NCBI GenBank assembly: GCA_030043675.1
Contig: JASHXG010000166.1
Location: forward strand, 1-19,779
Direction of reading: 5' to 3'
Length of the DNA: 19,779 nt
From: Vulcanimicrobiota bacterium
GTDB taxonomy: Bacteria; Vulcanimicrobiota; Vulcanimicrobiia; Vulcanimicrobiales; Vulcanimicrobiaceae
A model generated the notes under the pieces. The model ran no database searches. It was given only the letters and a program-made list of their open reading frames with translations, and was not told the origin of the DNA. Position numbers and translations under genes: made by a program. Every line of letters begins with the position of its first letter. The first letter of the stretch is position 1. Shown piece by piece: positions 7,181 through 14,414 of the stretch.

Positions 7181-8278
7181 TTACGGCGAGACGGCTTGAC
7201 CGAACGAGGTGTTCTCGCTCTCTGCACCGTTGATGTAGCGCAGCGGATCACCGCCATTCGCATAGTTCCAGTAGTCGATGCGATAGTCGCCTGCATCACT
7301 GCAGAACAGGTTGCCGCCCACGAACTTGCGCTGGTAGATGACGCCCTGGACGACGTCGTTGTAGGTCTCATAGCAGTTGTCTTCGTAGTCGGTCTGGCTC
7401 ACGAGCGTCGCCGTCGAGCCCGAGATCGTCACGCGGTAGATACCGGTCGTGAAGTTGCCCTCGTACTCCTGATCGCCAACGCCGACGTACTGTCCGTCCC
7501 AATAGGCCGACGCGGGAAAGTCGATCGTGAACGGCAGCGAGATCGTGGTGAAGGTCGTGCTTCCTTTGGGCATCTCGAGCAGCGGCTTAGCGCCGGTGTC
7601 GATGTTCTCGCCTTCGACGAATAGGTTGCCGTTGTTATCGTACGCCGGGCCCCAGAGATACGTGTCAGCAACTGAGTACACGGTTCCGCTGCCCGAAGCG
7701 TTGGCGTAGATCACGACGTCGCCGTAACCGCTGTCCGAGCCGGCGAAGTTCGAGACGGCCAGGTTTCCGGTCGTCGGATCGTACGCGCAGCCGATCCCCT
7801 CTCCATAATCGTTGCTGAGCGTCGTGGTTGGAGTGCTGGCTCCGTGCGCGAAGACGACGACGGGCGAATCGTCCTCGTCGTTGACGATATACACGTTGCC
7901 TTTGGTGTCGCTGCAGTCGCCATATGGGGCAGCCATATCGTCGGTCAACGTCCCGATGACCTTGCCGTTCTTCCCCTTGAAGGCGTAGACGATCACGTTG
8001 TTCTCTTCCTGGTTGGAGGTGTAGAGTAACGGCCGGTCCTTTTTGGCTTCCGGCGACATCCACGATTTCTGATGGGTCGCGCGGATCACGGGCGCGAGGC
8101 CGAGCGCGTTGGTCATGCGGCGCAGCAGCATCGGCGGCAACGCCCGCGCGCCATGTCCCGTGCTCGGCGTCATTCCGGTCGTTCCCGGTGCCGACGGCGA
8201 CCCGCCGCTGCAACCGGCAAACAGGGCGACGGCTGCAGTCACGCCGATGGCGTACTTGGCCGTAGTTAGAATGTTCAT
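7181..8278 (-). CDS. Secreted beta-propeller-like lipoprotein
   Basis: 365 residues. Signal peptide MNILTTAKYAIGVTAAVALF ends in the lipobox LFAGC (Cys23), then a Ser/Pro/Gly-rich linker. From about residue 80, repeated units of the form D-x-x-GN-(V/L)-hydrophobic strand are visible (DTKGNVYIVND, DPTTGNLAVSNF, DNNGNLFVEG), typical of NHL/SMP-30-like propeller blades. No catalytic motif is recognised. The ATG at 8278 is chosen because the signal peptide starts there; GGAG lies 11 nt upstream. The gene has its own long structured leader (8313-8418), a palindrome beside the ribosome-binding site, and a strong terminator, so it is a single-gene unit. Ligand and function unknown. Confidence 0.72.
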   Translation of the reverse strand: MNILTTAKYAIGVTAAVALFAGCSGGSPSAPGTTGMTPSTGHGARALPPMLLRRMTNALGLAPVIRATHQKSWMSPEAKKDRPLLYTSNQEENNVIVYAFKGKNGKVIGTLTDDMAAPYGDCSDTKGNVYIVNDEDDSPVVVFAHGASTPTTTLSNDYGEGIGCAYDPTTGNLAVSNFAGSDSGYGDVVIYANASGSGTVYSVADTYLWGPAYDNNGNLFVEGENIDTGAKPLLEMPKGSTTFTTISLPFTIDFPASAYWDGQYVGVGDQEYEGNFTTGIYRVTISGSTATLVSQTDYEDNCYETYNDVVQGVIYQRKFVGGNLFCSDAGDYRIDYWNYANGGDPLRYINGAESENTSFGQAVSP

Positions 8279-8297
8279 ATAGGAAATAGCTCCATCT

Positions 8298-8309
8298 CTT
8301 TCATGAAAG
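8298..8309. promoter_or_regulatory. 12-bp perfect palindrome just upstream of the lipoprotein ribosome-binding site
   Basis: CTTTCATGAAAG is fully self-complementary and ends 2 bp before the GGAG of the lipoprotein gene (minus strand). It may be an operator or a small hairpin affecting translation. It is too short to decide. Confidence 0.35.
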
Positions 8310-8312
8310 TGT

Positions 8313-8418
8313 CGCATCGGTTTGGAAACGCCGATACGATGCCGGTTGGCAGCTCCCGGTTGCTAGATTGTTAACCTACGAGGGCCTGCCTCCCTGCGCT
8401 CCGTAACGGCTCTGCCGT
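8313..8418 (-). promoter_or_regulatory. Structured 5' leader RNA, class not identified (riboswitch-like)
   Basis: On the minus strand, 8410-8402 (GCCGTTACG) pairs with 8338-8330 (CGTATCGGC) in 8 of 9 positions and closes a domain of about 63 nt. Inside it, 8390-8386 pairs with 8352-8348 (GGCAG/CTGCC), 8384-8382 with 8357-8355 (CCC/GGG) and 8376-8373 with 8361-8358 (GGTT/AACC), leaving an 11-nt loop. The 3' strand of the closing helix can instead pair with 8320-8313 (CCGATGCG) in a competing hairpin. The 5' strand can join ACGGC-AGA-GCCGT (8418-8406). Mutually exclusive helices ahead of a start codon are typical of switches. No known class was matched with confidence. Confidence 0.45.
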
Positions 8419-8483
8419 CCTTTATTTGAGGTTTTTTTGAGACTTCGCTCGTATTGCCCGGCGGAGTTAGGCGGCCCGTCCGG

Positions 8484-9347
8484 TCAGAGCCAGTCGCGTG
8501 TGAGGTAGAGCCAGAATGCCAGCCCCGCATACTCGCCGTAACGCGCAAACGCTCGGCGAATCGTCGAGTCAGCGGCCTGCTTCATGCCCGTTAGGCGCCG
8601 GTACTTCGGGCGCGTCCAAGAGTCGAGGACGAGACGCCGATGGCGCCCCAAGATCTGCATGACGTGCGCGGCGCCGTACGGACCGATCCCCGGCAACGCG
8701 AGCAACGCGGCTTCAACTTCTTCGTCCGGCCGTTGCGCCGAGGGCCGCAGCGACTCGAGATCGAGCCGGCCGCCGGCGACGTCATCGGCGATCGCTCGGA
8801 TGTAGGGTCCGCGATAGCCCATGCGCGCGACGTCGCGATACCACGCCGTCGGCGTCTTCGCCAGCAGCACCGCCTCCGGAAAGGCGCCGCCGCCAAGATC
8901 GACGCAGGCCTGCGTCATTCGGATGGTTGCCGACCAGCTGCAGTTGGTCGTGCAGATCGTCTTGACGGCGTCCTCGAAGACGGTCGGGCTCGCCAAGATG
9001 CGTCCCGCCCCCTGGGCAGCCCACTCCAGACGCGCGTCGCCCGCAATCCGCGCGTAGAACGCCGACAGATCTTCGTCCAAACGGAACATGCGCGCGATGA
9101 CGGCGCGCACGCACTCGACGCTGCGCGCGTTGAGCGGGCGGTTCGCTTCCGCGACGAGCCGGCCGCCGGCCACGCTGGTTGCGACCTCGACAACGCGTCC
9201 CTCCAACCGAAGCGAACGCCGATAGACGAGCGGCTCCGCCTCCACCGACGCGGGCGGCAAACGCGCGCAACCGTGCGAATGCACCGTGCGCGCGAACGAA
9301 ATCGGCTCGCCGCCCGCGCCGCGCAGCGGGAACTCGCAGAGGATCAT
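8484..9347 (-). CDS. AlkA-like DNA glycosylase (HhH-GPD superfamily)
   Basis: 287 residues. The helix-hairpin-helix LPGIGPYGA (218-226) followed by the invariant aspartate in LVLDSW (D242) identifies a base-excision glycosylase. The N-terminal 100 residues resemble the AlkA/OGG beta domain. The lysine used by bifunctional enzymes at the end of the hairpin is absent (PYGAAH), and the C-terminal four-cysteine iron-sulfur loop of endonuclease III is missing, so a monofunctional alkylated-base glycosylase is most likely. The block TICTTNCSW (129-137) is conserved in a DNA-3-methyladenine glycosylase 2-like subfamily as I recall it. It starts 14 bp after the stop of the upstream hypothetical gene, probably in one transcript. 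Confidence 0.82.
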   Translation of the reverse strand: MILCEFPLRGAGGEPISFARTVHSHGCARLPPASVEAEPLVYRRSLRLEGRVVEVATSVAGGRLVAEANRPLNARSVECVRAVIARMFRLDEDLSAFYARIAGDARLEWAAQGAGRILASPTVFEDAVKTICTTNCSWSATIRMTQACVDLGGGAFPEAVLLAKTPTAWYRDVARMGYRGPYIRAIADDVAGGRLDLESLRPSAQRPDEEVEAALLALPGIGPYGAAHVMQILGRHRRLVLDSWTRPKYRRLTGMKQAADSTIRRAFARYGEYAGLAFWLYLTRDWL

Positions 9348-9361
9348 CCGCGAACTACGGC

Positions 9362-9826
9362 TTAGGCGACGTAGGAAACGTTGACCGCTACGCCGGCGGC
9401 CTGAGCCCGCATGAGCACGCCGTAGACGGCGTCGAGCTCGTCTTCAATCGCCGACATCTCGCCGGCAGTCACTTGGAACTGCGCGGCGTGCGCCCACAGG
9501 ATGCTGCGGGCACGCTCGAAGGCGCTGCGCAGGCGTTCGGGCGTCGCCTCCAGGACCGGCCAATCCAGATCGCCTTTGGCCGGTACGACGCGCCAGCCGC
9601 GGCCCGAAACGAAGGCAACCTCCTCCTCGGCGCCGAGCGCGTGCGGGACGGCGGCAAGCACGTCGACGGCCTCTTGGTCGGCCAGCGAAAGCGGCAGCCC
9701 CAGCTCGCCCAGGCGCAGGATGTACCGAAAGAACGGCGCGCAGCCAACGCTATACGCGCCCGCCGAGCAGGCGACGTTGACGTGCACCAGCTCGAGTTCC
9801 GGTTGGCCTTTCTGAGAGCCGGTCAT
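9362..9826 (-). CDS. Hypothetical protein between mdh and the AlkA-like gene
   Basis: 154 residues starting MTGSQKGQPELELVHVNVACS. The frame is open much further upstream, but that part overlaps mdh and is not protein-like, so the ATG at 9826 (53 bp after the mdh stop) is taken. No clear Shine-Dalgarno. It looks like a soluble mixed alpha/beta protein with acidic helices at the C-terminus and no membrane segment or signal. I do not recognise the family. Position suggests cotranscription with mdh and the glycosylase, which gives no strong functional hint. Confidence 0.6.
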   Translation of the reverse strand: MTGSQKGQPELELVHVNVACSAGAYSVGCAPFFRYILRLGELGLPLSLADQEAVDVLAAVPHALGAEEEVAFVSGRGWRVVPAKGDLDWPVLEATPERLRSAFERARSILWAHAAQFQVTAGEMSAIEDELDAVYGVLMRAQAAGVAVNVSYVA

Positions 9827-9879
9827 GTCCGCAGCGATTCGTGCCGTAGCCCGGCGAGTCCGTCCCAAGACCGTTGACC

Positions 9880-10872
9880 TCAGGCCGGTATCAACTCGAG
9901 CGCTCGCACCGCGTCGCGCTCGTTGCGCAACTCCTGGAGGGTCTCTTCCATCTTCACCCGGCCGAAATCGTCGTGAACCAAGCCTTCCACGATGCGCGAG
10001 ATGCCCTGCTCCGTCCGCGACGGAAACGAAAAGACCAGGCCCGGATCCACGCCATACTCCCCGTTCGAGCAGCGCGCTACCGAATACGTTTCGCCGGGCG
10101 GCGTATCGTGCGTGAGGTTGTAGACGCCGGCAACCGCCGCGTTGGCCGCCGAAGCCGCCGACGATGCGCCCCGCACCTTGATCACCTCGGCACCGCGCTG
10201 TTGAACGGTTCTGATAAAATCGTTGCGCAGCCAGTCCTCGTCGCGGATCGCTTCGGTCGCCGCGCGGCCGCCGATCTTCGCATGTGCGAAATCCGGAAAC
10301 TGCGTTGTGGAGTGGTTCCCCCAAATGGTCATCTGGGATATCTGCGTTACGTCGACGCCGGCCTTGCGCGCCAGCTGCGCGCGAGCCCGCAGCTCATCGA
10401 GCGTCGTCATCGCAAAAAACCGATCCTTGGGAATATTCGGCGCGTTGTTCATCGCGATCAGGCAGTTGGTATTGCAGGGATTCCCGACCACGAAGACGCG
10501 CACGTCTTCCGCGGCGCGGTCGTTGAGCGCGCGCCCTTGCTCGGTGAAGATCCGGCCGTTCATCTGCAGCAGATCGGAGCGTTCCATGCCGGCTTTGCGC
10601 GGAACGGCACCGACTAGGACCGCCCAGTTCACGTCGAGCATCGCTTCGGCGGCGTCGGCCGTGTACCGGACGCTCTTGAGCAACGGAAACGCGCAATCCT
10701 CAAGCTCCATCACCACCCCGCGCAACGGGTCGAGGGCCTGCTCCAGTTCGAGCAGCTGCAACTCCAACTCTACGTCGGAGCCGAACATTTGGCCGGAGGC
10801 GATGCGAAAGAGCAGCGCATAGCCGATTTGCCCGGCCGCGCCGGTTACTGCGACCTTGATTCGATCCTTCAC
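9880..10872 (-). CDS. mdh: Malate dehydrogenase, cytosolic (type 2) family
   Basis: 330 residues, normal length. NAD(H)-linked malate/oxaloacetate interconversion in the TCA and glyoxylate routes. The NAD-binding motif GAAGQIG is at 11-17, the mobile loop GAVPRKAGMERSDLL at 88-102 (Arg92 and Arg98 bind substrate), NPCNTN at 131-136, the Asp-Arg pair in TLDELR (D159, R162) and the catalytic His in WGNHS (H187). GTG is used as start, with GGAGGA just 3 nt upstream, rather close. The gene is divergent from the glycolate-oxidase subunit gene with 58 bp between them, which must hold both promoters. Confidence 0.95.
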   Translation of the reverse strand: MKDRIKVAVTGAAGQIGYALLFRIASGQMFGSDVELELQLLELEQALDPLRGVVMELEDCAFPLLKSVRYTADAAEAMLDVNWAVLVGAVPRKAGMERSDLLQMNGRIFTEQGRALNDRAAEDVRVFVVGNPCNTNCLIAMNNAPNIPKDRFFAMTTLDELRARAQLARKAGVDVTQISQMTIWGNHSTTQFPDFAHAKIGGRAATEAIRDEDWLRNDFIRTVQQRGAEVIKVRGASSAASAANAAVAGVYNLTHDTPPGETYSVARCSNGEYGVDPGLVFSFPSRTEQGISRIVEGLVHDDFGRVKMEETLQELRNERDAVRALELIPA

Positions 10873-10930
10873 GGGTCCTCCGTCTTCTTTGGTGGGAGTG
10901 GGGCGTCACAGGGGGCGAAGTCGTACTGCG

Positions 10931-12229
10931 ATGAGCGAGCATGCGCTAATGGGCTTCAGCGGAGCCGATCAGCCCTCTCCGTCCATCTATGATACCTGCA
11001 TTCGCTGCGGCCTGTGCCTGCCGTCCTGCCCGACGTATCTCGAAACTATGACAGAAACCTCGGGGCCGCGCGGCCGGATTAGTCTGATCAAGGCGGTCGG
11101 CGAGGGGCGGCTCGACCTGCTGAGTGCCGGCTTTCGCGAGCAGATGTCTCAATGTCTCGATTGCCGGGCCTGCGAAGCGGTCTGTCCGTCGGGCGTGCGG
11201 TACGGACAGCTCGTCGAAACTGCGCGAACCCAGATTCGCCGCGCGCAAGCGCCGGGCGAAACACCGCGTGCGCGGGCGCTGCGCCGCTTCCTCCTCCAGA
11301 CGCTCTTCGCGCGAATCGACTTGATGCGTGCGGCGGCGGGCCTGCTGCGCTTCGCACAACGAACGCGCCTGACGTCGCTGGCCGGAGTCTTCGGCCTCGG
11401 GCGTGCCGCCAAACTGGCCCCGGCGATCCCCGATCGATTCTTCGTAGCGCAGGATCAGCGGATCGAGACCTCGAGTTCGCGGGGGCTCGCCTTCCTTCAC
11501 GTCGGCTGCGTCATGTCGGCGGTCTTTGCACCCGTTCACGAGGCTACGTTGCGCATGCTGCAGCGCGCCGGCCTGTCGATCGTCGTTCCGCGCGATCAAG
11601 GATGCTGCGGAGCGGTTGCAGTTCACGCCGGCGAGATGGACTTCGGGCGCGAGCTTGCAAAACGCAACATCGTCGCATTCGAGCGAAGCGGCGCGGACGT
11701 CTACGTTACCAACGCGGCCGGCTGCGGCAGCGCGCTCAAAGAATATCACCAGCTCTTTGCGGATCAGCCCGAGTGGTCGCGCCGCGCCGAATCTTTCTCC
11801 CTGCGCGTGCGCGACGTGACCGAGGTTCTCGACGCGATGGAGCTCCCCGCGCCGGCGCGTCCGATCGATGCAACCGTGACCTACCAGGAGCCGTGTCATC
11901 TGGCGCACGCTCAACGCGTCAGCGGCGCGCCGCGACGGCTGCTGGCGAAGATTCCTCGTCTGCGACTCATCGAGATGGACGAGAGCGCGGTCTGCTGCGG
12001 CGGCGCCGGGATTTACAACCTCACGCAGCCGGAGATGGCCTTGCGTTTGCAGCGCCGCAAGATCGCCGCCATCGAGCGCACCGCCGCTACCATCGTCGCG
12101 ACCGCCAACCCGGGATGTGCGCTTCAGGTCGCAGCCGGCTTGCGTGACGCGCGCCATCGCACGACGGTCAAGCACATCGTTGAGCTGCTCGACGAAGCGT
12201 ATTCGGTCGGGCGCGATGCGGGCGCTTAG
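10931..12229 (+). CDS. glcF: Glycolate oxidase iron-sulfur subunit (GlcF-like)
   Basis: 432 residues. Two 4Fe-4S motifs lie at the N-terminus: CIRCGLCLPSCP (Cys23, 26, 29, 33) and CLDCRACEAVCP (Cys75, 78, 81, 85). Two CCG cysteine-rich domains follow, with DQGCCGAVAVHAG in the first and PCHLAH and AVCCGGAGIYNL in the second. This is the architecture of GlcF, the electron-transfer subunit that works with the flavoproteins GlcD and GlcE to oxidise glycolate to glyoxylate. No glcD or glcE is in this window. The ATG at 10931 is chosen over the ATG at 10856, which would lie inside mdh. The last 4 bp overlap the convergent STAS gene. Other CCG-domain oxidoreductases such as LutA/GlpC-like proteins are less likely because of the two ferredoxin motifs. 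Confidence 0.88.
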   Translation: MSEHALMGFSGADQPSPSIYDTCIRCGLCLPSCPTYLETMTETSGPRGRISLIKAVGEGRLDLLSAGFREQMSQCLDCRACEAVCPSGVRYGQLVETARTQIRRAQAPGETPRARALRRFLLQTLFARIDLMRAAAGLLRFAQRTRLTSLAGVFGLGRAAKLAPAIPDRFFVAQDQRIETSSSRGLAFLHVGCVMSAVFAPVHEATLRMLQRAGLSIVVPRDQGCCGAVAVHAGEMDFGRELAKRNIVAFERSGADVYVTNAAGCGSALKEYHQLFADQPEWSRRAESFSLRVRDVTEVLDAMELPAPARPIDATVTYQEPCHLAHAQRVSGAPRRLLAKIPRLRLIEMDESAVCCGGAGIYNLTQPEMALRLQRRKIAAIERTAATIVATANPGCALQVAAGLRDARHRTTVKHIVELLDEAYSVGRDAGA

Positions 12230-12600
12230 AGCGCCCCAACGACGCGGTCGCGGTCGTTGCGCGCGTCCGCCAGGCTGCGATAAACCGCGAAAACGCGTAC
12301 CAAGCCCGTGATATTCAGCAGCCTCGAAATGGGACCGTCGCTCACGACCAGGCGAAGCGACCCCCCGCGTTCCGCGGTGCGGCGATGCGCGCCGATCAGC
12401 GCTCCCAAACCGGTCGAGTCGAGAAAATCGACCTGGGTTAAATCAACGATGAGTTCGTGGCTGCCCTTCTGCGTAGCTTCGCCGAGGGCCGCGCGAACCG
12501 TGGGAGACGTCGCGAGATCGAGACTCCCGCGAAGCGCGAAAATCAGGGTGCCGCCGCCGTCTTCGGTCTTAAGATCGATGCTCAATTCATCGTGCGTCAT
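12226..12600 (-). CDS. STAS-domain anti-sigma factor antagonist (SpoIIAA/RsbV type)
   Basis: 124 residues forming a single STAS domain. The phosphorylatable serine is in DFLDSTGLGAL (S62), and VDLTQVDFLDS is the hallmark strand-loop. In SpoIIAA/RsbV systems the unphosphorylated protein binds the anti-sigma kinase and frees the sigma factor. No partner kinase, phosphatase or sigma gene is present in this window, so its target is unknown. The start ATG at 12600 has no evident Shine-Dalgarno. Its end overlaps glcF by 4 bp tail to tail. Confidence 0.9.
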   Translation of the reverse strand: MTHDELSIDLKTEDGGGTLIFALRGSLDLATSPTVRAALGEATQKGSHELIVDLTQVDFLDSTGLGALIGAHRRTAERGGSLRLVVSDGPISRLLNITGLVRVFAVYRSLADARNDRDRVVGAL

Positions 12601-12657
12601 GGTGAAAGGCTGCCCATTCGGGACACGCTTGCGGTTCGCCTTGAATTAACAATCACA

Positions 12658-13584
12658 CTACTCTACGAAGCGTGCCGCATCGTCATCCCAGCGCGTAATG
12701 CGCTCGCGAACCAAATGGACGCCGCCGATCCAACGGTCAATTGGCCGAGACTCCAGCCAGTCGGCATCGCCGGCCAAAATGCGCCGTCCGAGCGCCGTCG
12801 GCACCAGGCCACCTTCTTCTTCTTCGATCAAGGCAGCCGTGCCCGTCCGAAGATCCTCGAGTATTTTCGCGAACGCACCATCAGCCAAGAAGAACGCCTC
12901 CTCACGTGCCTGCGCGCGGGCGAATAGTTCCTCTTCCCGAGCGTGTCCTCGAGCGACGGCTTCCAATGCCTGACGTTGCGAGCGAGAGAGACCATCGCGT
13001 TTCCAGGGATACTCCTCGCACAGACGCGCCATCGCCGCGCGCAGGAACGGCAAGCCGATCGCGTCCTCCTGTGCGGCGGCATAGAGATCTCGAGCCCAAG
13101 GCGACGTGAAACGCTCCCATGTGCGGTGAGCGGACTTGAATATTGCGGCGGTCGCGGTTCGCCGGCGGCGCAGAAGCGGCAGAATCTCATCGACCGTCAT
13201 GCTTCCGAGGTAATGATCGCTCTGCACAACCGAAATGCGGCCAGGTTCCAGGTCGAGCTCTTCGAGGCACGTGAGGATTTGCAGAATCTGCAGTTGGTCG
13301 TAGAGATCGTGCTCGAACCAGAGCACGATCTCGGCGAAATCGCCGGCTTCGCGCAACCGCGCGTCGCGACGCTGAAAATCGTGAATCAGACGAATGGGAC
13401 TTCCGTATCCGCGCGCCGCAAGATACTCGGCGCGGATTGCGCTCGTTTCTTCGAGCGACAGACCGGCGGGCACCGGCCCCTCGTTCAGCGCGTCGCGCCA
13501 CGCGAGATGCGTACCGATGATCCCCGCTTTCTTGAGCAGGTAGAGCGCGGCATCGCCGTTGGTGATGTGCAGCGTCGAACGCAT
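12658..13584 (-). CDS. DUF1835-domain protein
   Basis: 308 residues starting MRSTLHITNGDAALYLLKKAG, the usual N-terminus of DUF1835 proteins. Other visible blocks are the GPVPAGLS motif near 38-45, VLWFEHDLYDQLQILQIL near 87-104, and a C-terminal Arg/Glu-rich winged-helix-like region. The function of the family is not known to me beyond its recurrent, conserved HD and polar positions. The frame stays open upstream to 13674, but that extension translates the tRNA-Gln 3' end and a dispersed-repeat word (RQAQDDS), so it is rejected. The gene lies directly downstream of tRNA-Gln on the same strand and may share its transcript. Confidence 0.75.
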   Translation of the reverse strand: MRSTLHITNGDAALYLLKKAGIIGTHLAWRDALNEGPVPAGLSLEETSAIRAEYLAARGYGSPIRLIHDFQRRDARLREAGDFAEIVLWFEHDLYDQLQILQILTCLEELDLEPGRISVVQSDHYLGSMTVDEILPLLRRRRTATAAIFKSAHRTWERFTSPWARDLYAAAQEDAIGLPFLRAAMARLCEEYPWKRDGLSRSQRQALEAVARGHAREEELFARAQAREEAFFLADGAFAKILEDLRTGTAALIEEEEGGLVPTALGRRILAGDADWLESRPIDRWIGGVHLVRERITRWDDDAARFVE

Positions 13585-13674
13585 CACAAAGCTGGGGTGG
13601 CTGTCATCCTGAGCCTGTCGAAGGACGAACCAACGCATCGCAAAGCTGGGGTGGCTGGATTCGAACCAACGCAT
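13580..13674. repeat. Duplicated tRNA-Gln 3' end, one copy interrupted by a dispersed-repeat-like insert
   Basis: The 24-bp segment 13580-13603 recurs at 13634-13657 with one mismatch (CGCATCACAAAGC against CGCATCGCAAAGC). The 13-bp CGAACCAACGCAT at 13626-13638 recurs at 13662-13674. The second members belong to the intact tRNA-Gln (T arm and acceptor strand) and its trailer. In the outlying copy the 4 bp GATT of the T loop are replaced by 22 bp (13604-13625) containing CCTGAGCCTGTCGAAGGA, a word I remember from dispersed repeats in many bacterial genomes. Confidence 0.8.
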
Positions 13675-13717
13675 GGCGGAGTCAAAGTCCGCTGCCTTAC
13701 CGCTTGGCTACACCCCA
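13646..13717 (-). tRNA. tRNA-Gln (anticodon UUG)
   Basis: The minus strand folds into a complete 72-nt cloverleaf. The 7-bp acceptor is TGGGGTG/CACCCCA, the 3-bp D stem GCC/GGC, the anticodon stem GCGGA/TCCGC with loop CTTTGAC (anticodon TTG, plus-strand 13683-13685), the variable loop CATGC, and the T stem GTTGG/CCAGC with loop TTCGAAT. The discriminator base is G, as expected for glutamine tRNAs. The 3' CCA is not encoded. The DUF1835 gene follows on the same strand. Confidence 0.97.
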
Positions 13718-13788
13718 TCGCGCGCGAGCTTCGACGCGCCCCTGCCGTCTTCGTGCGGGGTGACTGCGATGCTGAGAAGCGCGAGTGA

Positions 13789-14400
13789 CTAACGAGTCGC
13801 GATCAGGCGTTTCGCTCCGACGTACCGTTGCGCCCAGTACGACTCGGAGAGCCGGCTCACCATCACCCCGCGGCTGGTGCTGGCATGCACGAACTTGCCG
13901 TGGCCGAGATAGATGCCGACGTGCGACACCCCGCCATAGGTGTCGAAAAAGACCAAATCGCCGGGCCGCGGGCCCCCGAGGGCCGGCCTCCCGACGTCAA
14001 ACTGGGCGTCGGCCGTGCGCGGCAGGTGCATGCCCAGCATGGCAAAGACGTGCTGGACGAAGCCCGAGCAATCGAACCCCGACGGCCCCGTTCCGCCGAA
14101 GGCATAGGGGTCGCCGAGGAAGCGTAACGCGCTTCGGGTCAGTTCGGCGGCGATCTTGGAGGTCCGGGCCAGGATGCCGCCCGCAAACCGTCCGATGTCC
14201 CCGCGGTGGTGAGCCGGCGTCGCGATGATGACGCGCGAGGCCCACTCGGCGACGTCTGGGCTCAGGGACTGCGCGTAGGCAGCCTCCGAGGCCTTCGACG
14301 AGGACGTATACTCAATTTTTGGGGTCGGACCGGCTACTGCGGCGTCGATGCTTCCGGCGATAAACAGGGCCAATGCCCCGGCAGCTAACGCGTGACGCAA
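13789..14400 (-). CDS. NlpC/P60 family cell-wall hydrolase, secreted
   Basis: 203 residues with a signal peptide (about 1-23, ending near DAAVAG). The NlpC/P60 papain-like domain fills the C-terminal half: catalytic Cys111 in FDCSGFV, His160 in GVSHVGIYLG and the third polar residue His172 (FVHAST). It should cut peptide stems of peptidoglycan in the periplasm. No LysM or SH3 binding domain is present; about 65 residues of unassigned linker precede the catalytic part. The start is TTG at 14400, supported by GAGGAG 8 nt upstream. The leader is a ydaO-type c-di-AMP riboswitch, a known pairing for this enzyme class, so its synthesis should follow the c-di-AMP made by the CdaA encoded upstream. 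Confidence 0.92.
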   Translation of the reverse strand: MRHALAAGALALFIAGSIDAAVAGPTPKIEYTSSSKASEAAYAQSLSPDVAEWASRVIIATPAHHRGDIGRFAGGILARTSKIAAELTRSALRFLGDPYAFGGTGPSGFDCSGFVQHVFAMLGMHLPRTADAQFDVGRPALGGPRPGDLVFFDTYGGVSHVGIYLGHGKFVHASTSRGVMVSRLSESYWAQRYVGAKRLIATR

Positions 14401-14408
14401 GAAACGTA

Positions 14409-14414
14409 CTCCTC
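14409..14414 (-). promoter_or_regulatory. Ribosome-binding site of the NlpC/P60 gene
   Basis: GAGGAG on the minus strand lies 8 nt before a TTG start codon and is the reason for accepting the TTG. Its first two bases fall inside a possible sequestering helix with the riboswitch. Confidence 0.8.

Noticed and set aside
8313..8418. SAM-I (S-box) riboswitch upstream of the propeller lipoprotein
   Set aside because: AGGGA..GGCCC, GCAACC and TGCCAA recall S-box words in the right order, but the spacing between them is too long, the best helices do not match the S-box junction, and the gene has no link to methionine.
8406..8437. Plus-strand terminator (hairpin then T7 at 8431-8437)
   Set aside because: No plus-strand gene lies upstream, 12 bp separate hairpin and T run, and the hairpin fits better as part of the minus-strand leader.
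13585..13674. 30-residue N-terminal extension of the DUF1835 protein
   Set aside because: It translates the tRNA 3' end and the dispersed-repeat word (RQAQDDS), and the family N-terminus begins at MRSTLHITNG.
6022..13717. Integrative element bounded by the tyrosine recombinase and tRNA-Gln
   Set aside because: The recombinase resembles chromosomal Xer, the genes between are housekeeping or single-copy types, and the tRNA duplication lies immediately beside the tRNA instead of at a distant boundary.
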